From assembly GCA_947505055.1 (NCBI GenBank), contig CANNLO010000079.1:1-15096 (forward strand): 15,096 nucleotides of DNA, given 5' to 3'. Position 1 is the first letter of the stretch; each line of letters begins with the position of its first letter. Positions 1-6,021 of this stretch are shown here, one piece after another. The translations under genes and the position numbers were made by a program. This stretch comes from Methylococcaceae bacterium (GTDB lineage Bacteria; Pseudomonadota; Gammaproteobacteria; Methylococcales; Methylomonadaceae). A model generated the notes under the pieces. That model was given only the letters and a program-made list of their open reading frames with translations, was not told where the DNA came from and made no database searches.

Positions 1-110
1 AGCATTACTATATTTTCTTTGTACGTCCACAAAAGAATCTTAAACCAGTTATTTTGGCAGTATTGCATGAACGTATGAACTTATTGGTAAGACTCAAGGA
101 AAGATTGTAA
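1..110 (+). CDS. C-terminal end of a ParE/RelE-superfamily toxin (partial, cut by window start)
   Basis: An open frame enters from the left edge (first full codon at position 3) and stops with TAA at 108-110. It gives about 35 residues containing HYYIFFVRP and then ILAVLHERMNLLVRLKERL. The pattern of a strand ending in RP, a short stretch, then a hydrophobic strand followed by HERM is what I recognise as the C-terminal end of ParE-type toxins (RelE/ParE superfamily, which poison gyrase or cleave mRNA). The antitoxin gene would normally lie just upstream, outside the window. Only the tail is visible, so neither the target nor whether the gene is intact can be judged. It is read in the same direction as the two further toxin-antitoxin loci downstream. 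Confidence 0.72.
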   Translation, partial: HYYIFFVRPQKNLKPVILAVLHERMNLLVRLKERL

Positions 111-162
111 TAAGTGCAATTTTTTTAAAACTTTAATTTATACCAAAAACCATTAATACGGG

Positions 163-207
163 CGATAAGTACAATAGGTGCTGAACACTGTGAAGCGCAA
201 CTTATCG
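163..207. repeat. Perfect 8-bp inverted repeat in the ParE-HicA spacer
   Basis: CGATAAGT at 163-170 is matched by its exact reverse complement ACTTATCG at 200-207, with a 29-nt centre. It lies between the ParE-like tail and hicA. There is no T-tract after the second arm, so it does not look like a terminator. It could be a regulatory site, a structured RNA or a recombination remnant. The rest of 111-329 holds no gene that I can support. Confidence 0.4.
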
Positions 208-271
208 AGTTAATAGTGATTTTAATAAACTTGAAGGACTGCCAACGGCCAAAAGAATTTAATGATTTAAG

Positions 272-321
272 TGGACGGGAAGGATAAAATTATTTTACAT
301 TTTGGTGTCATTATTGATACC
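272..321 (+). promoter_or_regulatory. Putative hicAB promoter with overlapping operator palindrome
   Basis: A weak sigma70-like pair, TGGACG (272-277) and TACATT (296-301) with an 18-bp spacer, precedes hicA. Right after it lies an imperfect inverted repeat, GGTGTCA (304-310) and TGATACC (315-321), with one mismatch and a 4-nt loop, ending 8 nt before the hicA ATG. HicB proteins with a ribbon-helix-helix tail are known to bind palindromes in their own promoter, so this is a reasonable operator candidate. The promoter hexamers are poor matches and the assignment is inference. Confidence 0.35.
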
Positions 322-329
322 ATTTAACT

Positions 330-563
330 ATGTCTAATGCCACTAAAAAAATCCTTACTAAAATGCAGCAAGAGCCGACAAATGTAAAATTCTCGGACTT
401 GCTAAAAATTTGTGAAGAAAACTTTGGTCCACCTAGGCAATCGGGCACCAGTCATAGGGTTTTTAAAACACCATGGTCTGGCGATCCACGCATTAATATT
501 CAAAATGACAAAGGCAAAGCTAAGGCATACCAAGTTAGGCAGGTGCTTTTAGCTATAGATTAA
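330..563 (+). CDS. hicA: HicA-family mRNA interferase toxin
   Basis: This 77-residue protein has the HicA pattern: a helical N-terminus, then GPPRQSGTSHRVFKTP, in which His42 in the G-S/T-S-H motif corresponds to the catalytic histidine of HicA. It ends in DPRINIQNDKGKAKAYQVRQ and a short C-terminal helix. HicA is a small double-stranded-RNA-binding-like fold that cleaves mRNA when not held by HicB. The gene is followed after 17 bp by hicB, the usual hicAB order. No Shine-Dalgarno sequence is visible before the ATG (preceding bases are ccatttaact), whereas hicB has a strong one, which fits a need for antitoxin excess. Length and catalytic residue suggest an intact toxin. Confidence 0.9.
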   Translation: MSNATKKILTKMQQEPTNVKFSDLLKICEENFGPPRQSGTSHRVFKTPWSGDPRINIQNDKGKAKAYQVRQVLLAID

Positions 564-566
564 GTT

Positions 567-573
567 GAAGGAG
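567..573 (+). promoter_or_regulatory. Strong ribosome binding site of hicB
   Basis: GAAGGAG lies 7 nt before the hicB ATG and matches the anti-Shine-Dalgarno core well. The contrast with hicA, which has none, suggests that more antitoxin than toxin is translated from the shared transcript. Confidence 0.7.
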
Positions 574-580
574 TCTAAAC

Positions 581-904
581 ATGAACATTAGCCACTATAC
601 ATACAGAGTTACCTGGTCTCCAGAAGATAACGAGCACCTCGGCTTATGTACCGAATTCCCAGCGTTATCTTGGCTTGCTTCTACTACCGAAGAAGCCTTA
701 AAAGGTATTCAACAGATGGTGGATGATATCGTCATTGATATGCAATCCAATGGCGAACCAATACCAACACCATTAGCTGAGAAAAACTATAGTGGTGAAT
801 TTAGGGTGCGCATTCCATCCATAGTGCATCGCGCATTAGTAATGCAGGCTGCTGAACAAGGCGTAAGTTTAAATAGACTAGCAAGTGCAAAATTAGCGGG
901 TTAA
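581..904 (+). CDS. hicB: HicB-family antitoxin with C-terminal ribbon-helix-helix region
   Basis: This 107-residue protein starts with the HicB partial RNase-H-like fold: YTYRVTWSPEDNEHLGLCTEFP, then the helix around TTEEALKGIQQMVDDIV, which typically covers the HicA active site. The C-terminal part, FRVRIPSIVHRALVMQAAE and then GVSLNRLASAKLA, is the strand-helix-helix pattern of an Arc/MetJ-like DNA-binding domain, so the protein probably also represses its own promoter. It sits 17 bp after hicA and is almost certainly co-transcribed with it. The ATG is supported by the GAAGGAG site 7 nt upstream. It shows no sign of damage. Confidence 0.92.
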   Translation: MNISHYTYRVTWSPEDNEHLGLCTEFPALSWLASTTEEALKGIQQMVDDIVIDMQSNGEPIPTPLAEKNYSGEFRVRIPSIVHRALVMQAAEQGVSLNRLASAKLAG

Positions 905-940
905 CTTAAATGGCCTTGGTATTGCTCTGTAGAGAGTGCT

Positions 941-1070
941 GAATGACCGCTTTCCAAGGTTAACCGGTCGTTTATTGAAATCCGGCGAATGTCGCTTTTG
1001 GGGTCATTACCGGTCGATGAGAAAACAAATATTTTTATCGTTGTGAACGTCCGCTTTGAGTCATTTAAGG
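941..1070. repeat. Three degenerate intergenic repeat units
   Basis: Three related segments begin with GAA(T/C)G and a CCGCTTT-like core: 941-970 (gaatgaccgctttcc..., ending ACCGGTCG), 987-1016 (gaatgtcgcttttgg..., also ending ACCGGTCG) and 1045-1070 (gaacgtccgctttgag..., ending in tcatttaagg). The units are spaced 46 and 58 bp apart. I see no coding potential here. They resemble dispersed noncoding repeats seen between genes in many gammaproteobacteria, but I cannot assign a family. With the relB promoter area they account for the 905-1225 gap. Confidence 0.55.
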
Positions 1071-1144
1071 GGTTTTTGCAAGTATGAAAATATCCTATTT
1101 GACATTACCATACCCAGCTAAACACCCCATTTTCCATCGTCAAA

Positions 1145-1192
1145 TTGACAACTATTTGCATAAAAATCTTTACAGTATCTCTTTTGAGATAC
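1145..1192 (+). promoter_or_regulatory. Putative relB promoter (TTGACA box) and perfect operator palindrome
   Basis: A consensus -35 hexamer TTGACA lies at 1145-1150. The -10 is unclear; tttaca at 1169-1174 with an 18-bp spacer is the best I find. Immediately after is GTATCTC (1175-1181), TTTT, GAGATAC (1186-1192), a perfect 7-bp inverted repeat covering the expected transcription start. A symmetric site at that place upstream of a RelB/DinJ-type repressor gene is a good autoregulatory operator candidate. No T-tract follows, so it is not a terminator. Confidence 0.5.
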
Positions 1193-1225
1193 ATGATTTG
1201 TCGGTATGTCTTTGGAGAGATAAAA

Positions 1226-1507
1226 ATGGCCGCACACACATCTATGCTACACGTCCGTATAGACGACGAAACTAAAGCTCAAGCAACTCAGACACTCGCT
1301 GCTATGGGGTTGTCGGTATCTGACGCAGTCCGTTTGTTTCTGCATCGCGTAGTGGTTGATCAGGCTTTTCCACTCGAATTGAAGGTGCCGAACGCGGAGA
1401 CACGTAAGGCGATGGCTGAAGCTGACGAAATTGTCAATACACGCCATGCACGTTTTTCAACAGCTGCCGAATTGTTTGATGACCTCGAAAAAAACACCGA
1501 CAAGTAA
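1226..1507 (+). CDS. relB: RelB/DinJ-family antitoxin
   Basis: From the ATG at 1226 the protein has 93 residues. Its N-terminus, MLHVRIDDETKAQATQTLAAMGLSVSDAVRLFLHRV, is the ribbon-helix-helix DNA-binding pattern of RelB/DinJ antitoxins (strand HVRID, two helices, G-S/L turn). The acidic C-terminal part (AEADEIVNTRHARFSTAAELFDDLE) is the usual toxin-wrapping tail. An open frame extends upstream to 1145, but the 1226 start fits the family's N-terminus and has a GGAGAGA site (1214-1220) ahead of it. Upstream lies a palindromic operator candidate. The partner toxin gene overlaps the 3' end but is broken, so this appears to be an antitoxin without a working cognate toxin. It could still cross-neutralise or regulate other loci. 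Confidence 0.88.
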   Translation: MAAHTSMLHVRIDDETKAQATQTLAAMGLSVSDAVRLFLHRVVVDQAFPLELKVPNAETRKAMAEADEIVNTRHARFSTAAELFDDLEKNTDK

Positions 1508-1707
1508 GAGAGCGCCATTACCACGGAAGAATTAATGTGTTTGTACATACAGATTATGCCGTAAAGCTTCCTCGTTATGCCGTGGTTTGCGTTATTGATG
1601 AAGAAAACGTGGCGCGAATCAATCGTGAATGCTGCGCTTGCTACATTAATCTCTTAGATGTGCAGTGCGAAGGCCCTATATCTTTATTTTTGTTCACTAA
1701 TAGTTAA
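1479..1707 (+). pseudogene. Broken YafQ-like toxin gene overlapping relB
   Basis: ATG at 1479 opens a frame overlapping relB by 29 bp, as usual for these operons. It reads MTSKKTPTSKRAPLPRKN and stops at 1533-1535 after 18 codons. A basic start ending in K-R-x-P-L-P-R-K-I-N is what I associate with YafQ/RelE-type toxins that follow RelB/DinJ genes. Removing one A near 1529-1531 restores R-K-I-N-V and joins a second open frame that runs to the TAA at 1705-1707. That second part (57 codons from the GTG at 1537) does not clearly look like a toxin body, apart from a possible N-R-E-C near its middle, so more than one mutation or a replacement is likely. The alternative is an unrelated small ORF starting at GTG 1537. 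Confidence 0.5.
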
Positions 1708-1724
1708 ATAGGTGTTTTTGTTAT

Positions 1725-1730
1725 TATAAT
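1725..1730 (+). promoter_or_regulatory. Candidate -10 box upstream of the GH17 gene
   Basis: A perfect TATAAT lies 38 bp before the preferred ATG at 1769. The matching -35 region (agttaa near 1702-1707 for a 17-bp spacer) is a poor match, so activator dependence or a chance AT-rich match are both possible. Confidence 0.33.
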
Positions 1731-1768
1731 GAGCTCACAAATTGCTGATTTTTCTATCCATATCATTT

Positions 1769-3478
1769 ATGCAGTCTATAAAGATTTTTAGTTGTCTGTT
1801 TCTTATCTTGTTGGTTCACGCTGGCTTCGCTTGGCATTACAACCAATCCCAAGACGCGGGTCCTGATGTTCCTTCGGGTAAATTGCGAAGCATGTCTTTC
1901 GCGCCCTACCATGAGGGATTTAGTCCTAACGTCGGTAAATTTCCTTTGCCGGAACATGTGGATGCCGATTTGGGTTCAGTGGCAGATAAAACCTATGCCA
2001 TTCGGACTTATTCGGTAGGTGGCGGCATGCAACCCACACCAGAATTTGCCCGAAAACATGGCGTGGAAATGATCATGGGCGGCTGGTTGGGCGATGGCCA
2101 TGAAGAGAACAAAATTGAAATTGCTGCACTGATCCAAGCGGCCAATCAAAATCAAGATATTGTGAAACGGGTTATTGTCGGCAATGAGGTGATGTTGCGT
2201 AAGGATATGAATATCGACACTCTGATCGGTTACATCCGTCAGGTAAAACAAGCGATTAAACAGCCGGTTACTTTTGCAGATGTTTGGTCAAGTTATATGC
2301 AATACCCGCAACTGTTTAACGAAGTCGATTTTATTACCATACATATCTTGCCTTATTGGGAAGACGAGCCAGTGGCAATTGAACAGGCTGCTGTGCATGT
2401 GGAAAAAATAGTCAAACAAATTGAGGATAAAGCGCACAGCATGGGTGTTAACAAACCCATTTTGATTGGCGAATCGGGTTGGCCTGCTGTCGGTCGGCAA
2501 CGAGGAGCGGCTGTTCCCAGTGTAGTCAATGAAACCCGATTTATACGCGATTTGATCCAGGTCGCCAATCGCCACGGTTTCGATTATAACATTGTCGAAG
2601 CCTTTAATCAGCCATGGAAAAGTAATAACGAAGGTGTGGTAGGAGCCAATTGGGGCTTGCTGAACATTGACCGTGAGCCGGTGTTTCCGCTTACGGGCCC
2701 GGTTTTTGAAAATTCTGATTGGCAACTGGAACTGGTTTGCTCGATGATGTTTTTTTTACTTGCGGCAACCGTTTTCTTTAGACAGCTAAAAACAATGACA
2801 TTCACAAAAATACTGGCTTTTTTGATCTTGGCGCAACTGTTCAGTATTTGCCTGATAACAATGACCGACTTGTTATGGCATACCAGTTACAGCGTGTGGC
2901 AGCAAATCTATTGCGTACTGATGGTGGTGAGCAATGTACTATTGTCGATCTTGTTGCTGCAACGTTATAGCGATCTTTTCAATAACAGGCCAACTGCTGA
3001 AAACCGGGCTAGAGTTTTACGCATCGGCTACTTGTTTTTTGCTGGCTTAGCCGTTTTAAAAACTTACCATCTTGCCTTCGACGCGCGCTATCTTAGTTTC
3101 GAGAGTCAACAATTCGCAATACCGGTCTTAGGCATTCTGGGATTTATGCTTTATTCGGTTTTGGGTCAAGTACGCCTGAACAGGCAAACCATGAAACTAA
3201 CTGAAATTACCGGCTTCAATATGCAGAGTAACTGGGAGTGCTGTTTTGCTTACCTTTTAACTTATGGCATACCAGCGGTTGTGATTGGCGAATGCTATAT
3301 TTTTATGAGTGGCTACGACTTTAAACAGGCTCACGCTGAGTTATTGCAAGGCATACCGGTAGCGATGGGCTATAGTTTGCAAAATCAGCAATTAGTAAGC
3401 TGGTTGTTTTGTATTTTGATTCTGGCAATACCTTTTTGGCATCGTACATCCGAGAAGTTGGTTTCAGCGCAATATTAA
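1769..3478 (+). CDS. GH17 beta-1,3-glucan hydrolase/transglycosylase with C-terminal membrane domain
   Basis: The first ~330 residues are a glycoside hydrolase family 17 barrel. They hold SFAPYHEGFSP, the general acid/base Glu140 in V-G-N-E-V, and the nucleophile Glu235 in IGESGWP; AFNQPWK follows. An N-terminal hydrophobic stretch (IFSCLFLILLVHAGFAW) is a signal anchor, so the enzyme should face the periplasm. After the barrel come about seven hydrophobic segments (e.g. MMFFLLAATVFF, ILAFLILAQLFSICLI, VLMVVSNVLLSILLL, WLFCILILAIPFWH) that I cannot assign to a family. Some proteobacterial GH17 proteins act as non-Leloir beta-glucan transferases that elongate, branch or cyclise beta-1,3-glucans. 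No family-2 glycosyltransferase (NdvB-like) is next to it here. A TTG at 1742 would add nine residues; ATG 1769 gives a better signal sequence, though neither has a clear ribosome site. Length is 569 residues. It converges on the kinase gene. Confidence 0.85.
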   Translation: MQSIKIFSCLFLILLVHAGFAWHYNQSQDAGPDVPSGKLRSMSFAPYHEGFSPNVGKFPLPEHVDADLGSVADKTYAIRTYSVGGGMQPTPEFARKHGVEMIMGGWLGDGHEENKIEIAALIQAANQNQDIVKRVIVGNEVMLRKDMNIDTLIGYIRQVKQAIKQPVTFADVWSSYMQYPQLFNEVDFITIHILPYWEDEPVAIEQAAVHVEKIVKQIEDKAHSMGVNKPILIGESGWPAVGRQRGAAVPSVVNETRFIRDLIQVANRHGFDYNIVEAFNQPWKSNNEGVVGANWGLLNIDREPVFPLTGPVFENSDWQLELVCSMMFFLLAATVFFRQLKTMTFTKILAFLILAQLFSICLITMTDLLWHTSYSVWQQIYCVLMVVSNVLLSILLLQRYSDLFNNRPTAENRARVLRIGYLFFAGLAVLKTYHLAFDARYLSFESQQFAIPVLGILGFMLYSVLGQVRLNRQTMKLTEITGFNMQSNWECCFAYLLTYGIPAVVIGECYIFMSGYDFKQAHAELLQGIPVAMGYSLQNQQLVSWLFCILILAIPFWHRTSEKLVSAQY

Positions 3479-3526
3479 ATAAGAGTGATCAGGGAGCGCG
3501 TAATCACCTTGCATGCTAAGAGATTT

Positions 3527-5131
3527 TTACGCGCCTTTCTTAATGGAAAAAAAACTTAATTTCCCTAGATTTCTTTTAACAACGACACGAACCGGCAGCG
3601 TAAATGTTATGGCCACTTTTAAGCCGCCTAATTCGGATTCGCCTAAGGCAAGTTCGGCTTCGTGGATGCTAGCAATGCGTTGCACAATCGAAAAGCCAAG
3701 CCCCGTACCCTGGGCTTTGTTCGCAGTTTCAACACAGCGATGAAAGCGTTTTAAAGAGTTTTCGTATTGATCCGGCGCAATTCCTGGTCCCGAATCTTCG
3801 ACGCATAACTGCAAGTGGTATTCCGTTCCGGTCAAACTAACCTTTACCATGCCTTGAGCTGGCGTATATTTGATCGCATTGTCGATAATATTTCTGGCCA
3901 GAATATTGATCAGCAGAATATTTGCCACAATGGGTACGGCATTGGTTTCTTCATAATCGATCTGAATTTTCTTTTTATGTGCCAAAGGATCCAGTTCGGC
4001 AATGATGCGCATCACCTCACGACTGAGCGACATAGTTTCTTTGGTAATAAATTCAGTGCCCGATTCAATACGTGAGAAAGTCAGTAATTGCTGCACCATG
4101 TAGGTCATGCGATTGACACCCTGCTCAATGCGTTTCAGCGCTTGATGGCGAACCGTTTCATCGCGGGTACGCATGGCAACTTGAGCTTGAGTGAGCAATC
4201 CGGCCAGTGGTGTTCTTAATTCATGCGAGGCATCGGCGGTAAATTGGCGCTCATGCTCAAAGGCTTGCTCGAGCTGGGCAAACAAATTATTGATTTCATT
4301 AACCACCGGGATGATTTCCGTGGGCAATTTTTTACTGGACAATGGTTTGAGATAACTGGCCTCGCGCCTCGATAAGGCAATTTCAAGTCGGTTCAAAGGA
4401 TTTAAAGCATGCCCGACAATAATCCAGATTACGATACCTAAAATCGGCAGGCCAACCAGAAATTGCATTACCAATTGCGCTGAAATTTCGTCGGTTAATT
4501 CGGCCCGAATCTCTTCCTTTTGGCCGACATGAATAATATATTCGCCGTTGGAACTGGAAATACTGAATACATGCCAGAGATGGTCATCGATATCGGTTTC
4601 AGTAAAGCCGTGATTTGCGGAAGAAAAAGCAAAGGGGGGGGCACTTTCGGAGCGAAGTAGTAAACCGTCGGTTTTAGACCACAGCTGGAAAGCGACTTTT
4701 CTTTCATATTTATGACCTAAAGCACTGGCTTCAAGCAGTCCGTCAAAAACATCCCATAATTCATCATCGATTTTTTTCTTGCTAAAGCTATGCACGGCAA
4801 ATTCAGGTGAGTTTTCCGACCGCAACAATAAGCCGTCGCCTTTTTTAGCCCAAAGCTGAAAGGTACTCTGGTTTTTATTTTTTCGTCCGGTATAGGGGTG
4901 CAAGCGTTCATCTGTTTGGGTTTGCGCCCAATGTTTTGACAATGAACCCTCTCGCACCAGGCTTTCAACAAAAACATGCAGCACTTTGGCCGATTGCGCC
5001 AATTCCGCATCAAACAGACTGGCTACTTCGTCCCGGGTGACTTTGTAACTCATATAAGCCGTCACTCCCCAAATCAGCATCGATGCGGAAAGCAGACCAA
5101 TCAATAACAGTTGGCGCAGGGAATAGTTCAT
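3527..5131 (-). CDS. QseC/PmrB-like sensor histidine kinase with duplicated sensor motif
   Basis: A 534-residue membrane kinase. Membrane segment 1 is near residues 8-27, followed by a periplasmic region of about 190 residues, and segment 2 is around 222-242. A HAMP-like linker follows, then the H box ADASHELRTPL with phospho-acceptor His303. The ATPase domain has N box NIIDNAIKYTP (414-424), DSGPGI (446-451) and GTGLGFSIV (475-483). This is the EnvZ/QseC/PmrB class partner of OmpR-type regulators, and the regulator gene lies directly upstream with a TAATG overlap. The periplasmic part contains two copies of a motif, FQLW..(G)DGLLLRSE..P.FA...IDD.LW.VF, at residues 91-129 and 148-189; QseC-type sensors usually show one such segment. 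The signal is unknown. A run of eight C (coding strand) sits inside the second copy. Confidence 0.93.
   Translation of the reverse strand: MNYSLRQLLLIGLLSASMLIWGVTAYMSYKVTRDEVASLFDAELAQSAKVLHVFVESLVREGSLSKHWAQTQTDERLHPYTGRKNKNQSTFQLWAKKGDGLLLRSENSPEFAVHSFSKKKIDDELWDVFDGLLEASALGHKYERKVAFQLWSKTDGLLLRSESAPPFAFSSANHGFTETDIDDHLWHVFSISSSNGEYIIHVGQKEEIRAELTDEISAQLVMQFLVGLPILGIVIWIIVGHALNPLNRLEIALSRREASYLKPLSSKKLPTEIIPVVNEINNLFAQLEQAFEHERQFTADASHELRTPLAGLLTQAQVAMRTRDETVRHQALKRIEQGVNRMTYMVQQLLTFSRIESGTEFITKETMSLSREVMRIIAELDPLAHKKKIQIDYEETNAVPIVANILLINILARNIIDNAIKYTPAQGMVKVSLTGTEYHLQLCVEDSGPGIAPDQYENSLKRFHRCVETANKAQGTGLGFSIVQRIASIHEAELALGESELGGLKVAITFTLPVRVVVKRNLGKLSFFSIKKGA
4565..4861 (-). repeat. Internal tandem duplication in the kinase sensor domain
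   Basis: Codons for residues 91-129 (4745-4861) and 148-189 (4565-4690) encode the same pattern: FQLW, a short basic turn, DGLLLRSE, a proline, FA, then IDD, LW and VF. The second copy has a few extra residues before IDD. By eye the DNA copies are related but clearly diverged, so this is an old duplication rather than a recent slippage or assembly artefact. Confidence 0.8.
4634..4641. repeat. Mononucleotide tract G8 (C8 in the kinase coding strand)
   Basis: Eight consecutive G on the + strand fall inside the kinase gene and encode Ala-Pro-Pro (gcc ccc ccc). The present length keeps the frame. Tracts of this kind can slip and switch genes on and off, though eight is near the low end for that. 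Confidence 0.85.
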
Positions 5132-5790
5132 TAATCTTCATCAATAATGTAACCCACACCTCTGACGGTGCGGATAATGGACGGGTCGAGTTTTTTTCGC
5201 AGATGATGTATATGAACCTCGACAGTGTTACTTTCTACATCAGAATCCCAAGAGTACAGGCTTTCTTCAAGGCGAGCGCGAGAAATGACCTTGCCGATGT
5301 TGCCCATCAAGAAACTCAGTATCTCAAATTCCTTTTGCGACAGATCAATCTTTTCGTCGTTCCAGGTTACCTGATGCGAAGCGGGATCTAAAACAATGCC
5401 TTTATACTCAATGTTGGGTACGCTACGCCCTTCGTTTCTTCTGGCTAAAGCCCTTAAGCGCGCGCAAACCTCATCCAGTTCAAACGGTTTAATCACAAAA
5501 TCGTCGGCGCCGCTATCCAAGCCCATGACGCGATCCGGCACGGTATCTTTGGCTGTCAAAACCATCACCGGCGTTTCATCTTTGCGCGCACGCAAGGCCT
5601 TTAAAATATCCAGCCCTTCCATGTCTGGCAAGTTAAGATCCAGAACGATCAGCTCATAGCTATTGATTTTCAAAGCTTCGTCAGCAAGTCGGCCGTTGGT
5701 TAGCCAGTCAACGGCATAGCCTTCCATTTTTAAACCTTCGGCCAGTCCTTCACCCAATATTTCGTCGTCTTCAACCAATAATAGTCGCAT
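5131..5790 (-). CDS. OmpR-family response regulator (QseB/PmrA/TctD-like)
   Basis: 219 residues with an N-terminal receiver domain: acidic pocket E7-D8-D9, phospho-acceptor Asp51 in LIVLDLNLPDMEGL, Thr79 in VLTA, and Lys101 in VIKPF. The C-terminal winged-helix DNA-binding domain includes LSQKEFEILSFLMGN, then SNTVEVHIHHLRKKL and IRTVRGVGYII, the standard OmpR/PhoB signature. It is the first gene of the two-component operon: its TAA overlaps the kinase ATG by one base. The ATG has a good AAGGAG site (gaaggagacttATG on the - strand). QseB, PmrA and TctD cannot be told apart without target genes, so no symbol is given. It is probably a transcription factor that also acts on its own promoter region, the 231-bp divergent spacer shared with hemW. 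Confidence 0.95.
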   Translation of the reverse strand: MRLLLVEDDEILGEGLAEGLKMEGYAVDWLTNGRLADEALKINSYELIVLDLNLPDMEGLDILKALRARKDETPVMVLTAKDTVPDRVMGLDSGADDFVIKPFELDEVCARLRALARRNEGRSVPNIEYKGIVLDPASHQVTWNDEKIDLSQKEFEILSFLMGNIGKVISRARLEESLYSWDSDVESNTVEVHIHHLRKKLDPSIIRTVRGVGYIIDED

Positions 5791-5968
5791 AAGTCTCCTT
5801 CTTTAATAGTTAGGTTGGATTTTCAGTTTTAATCTTAAACCAACAATGAGCCCCAAAAAAGATTTGATTTGACTCGTAAATGAACGCTGCCTATGTCGTT
5901 TTAGATTTTTGAGCTAGACCGCCCCTTCATGGACTTATATTTTAAATGGCTTGATGATCTTTAGGTTA

Positions 5969-6011
5969 AACACTCCTGTGTTAAACTGGTAGCTATTTTA
6001 AATCATATAGT
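5969..6011 (+). promoter_or_regulatory. Divergent spacer: small palindrome and candidate hemW -10
   Basis: The 5791-6021 spacer separates the regulator operon from hemW. AACAC (5969-5973) and GTGTT (5978-5982) form a short inverted repeat around TCCT. TATAGT at 6006-6011 is a fair -10 match just before hemW, with a weak -35 (ttaaac, 5981-5986, 19-bp spacer). If used, transcription would begin very close to the hemW start. I see no RNA gene here. Confidence 0.25.
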
Positions 6012-6021
6012 AAAAAATCTC

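Noticed and set aside
941..1070. CRISPR array
   Set aside because: The units are diverged, unevenly spaced, only three in number, and have no cas genes nearby.
1145..1225. Upstream extension of RelB to 120 residues
   Set aside because: The added 27 residues have no family counterpart and would put the operator palindrome inside the coding region. ATG 1226 has a good ribosome site.
1084..1275. 63-codon frame on the + strand between hicB and relB
   Set aside because: It covers the relB promoter, palindrome and ribosome site and runs into relB in another frame. Its translation has no family resemblance and no good ribosome site.
1..1741. Chromosomal integron cassette array
   Set aside because: Toxin-antitoxin genes in one direction suggest it, but I found no attC-like pairs of RYYYAAC and GTTRRRY at cassette ends, and no integrase is in the window.
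3485..3534. Bidirectional terminator between the GH17 gene and the kinase
   Set aside because: GCGCGTAA (3496-3503) and TTACGCGC (3527-3534) are inverse copies, but the loop is 23 nt, one arm covers the kinase stop codon, no T-tract follows, and a competing GTGAT/ATCAC pairing overlaps.
5810..5845. PmrA/QseB-type direct-repeat box before the response regulator
   Set aside because: TTAATCTTAA is present, but the required two half-sites with 5-bp spacing are not, and the area is AT-rich.
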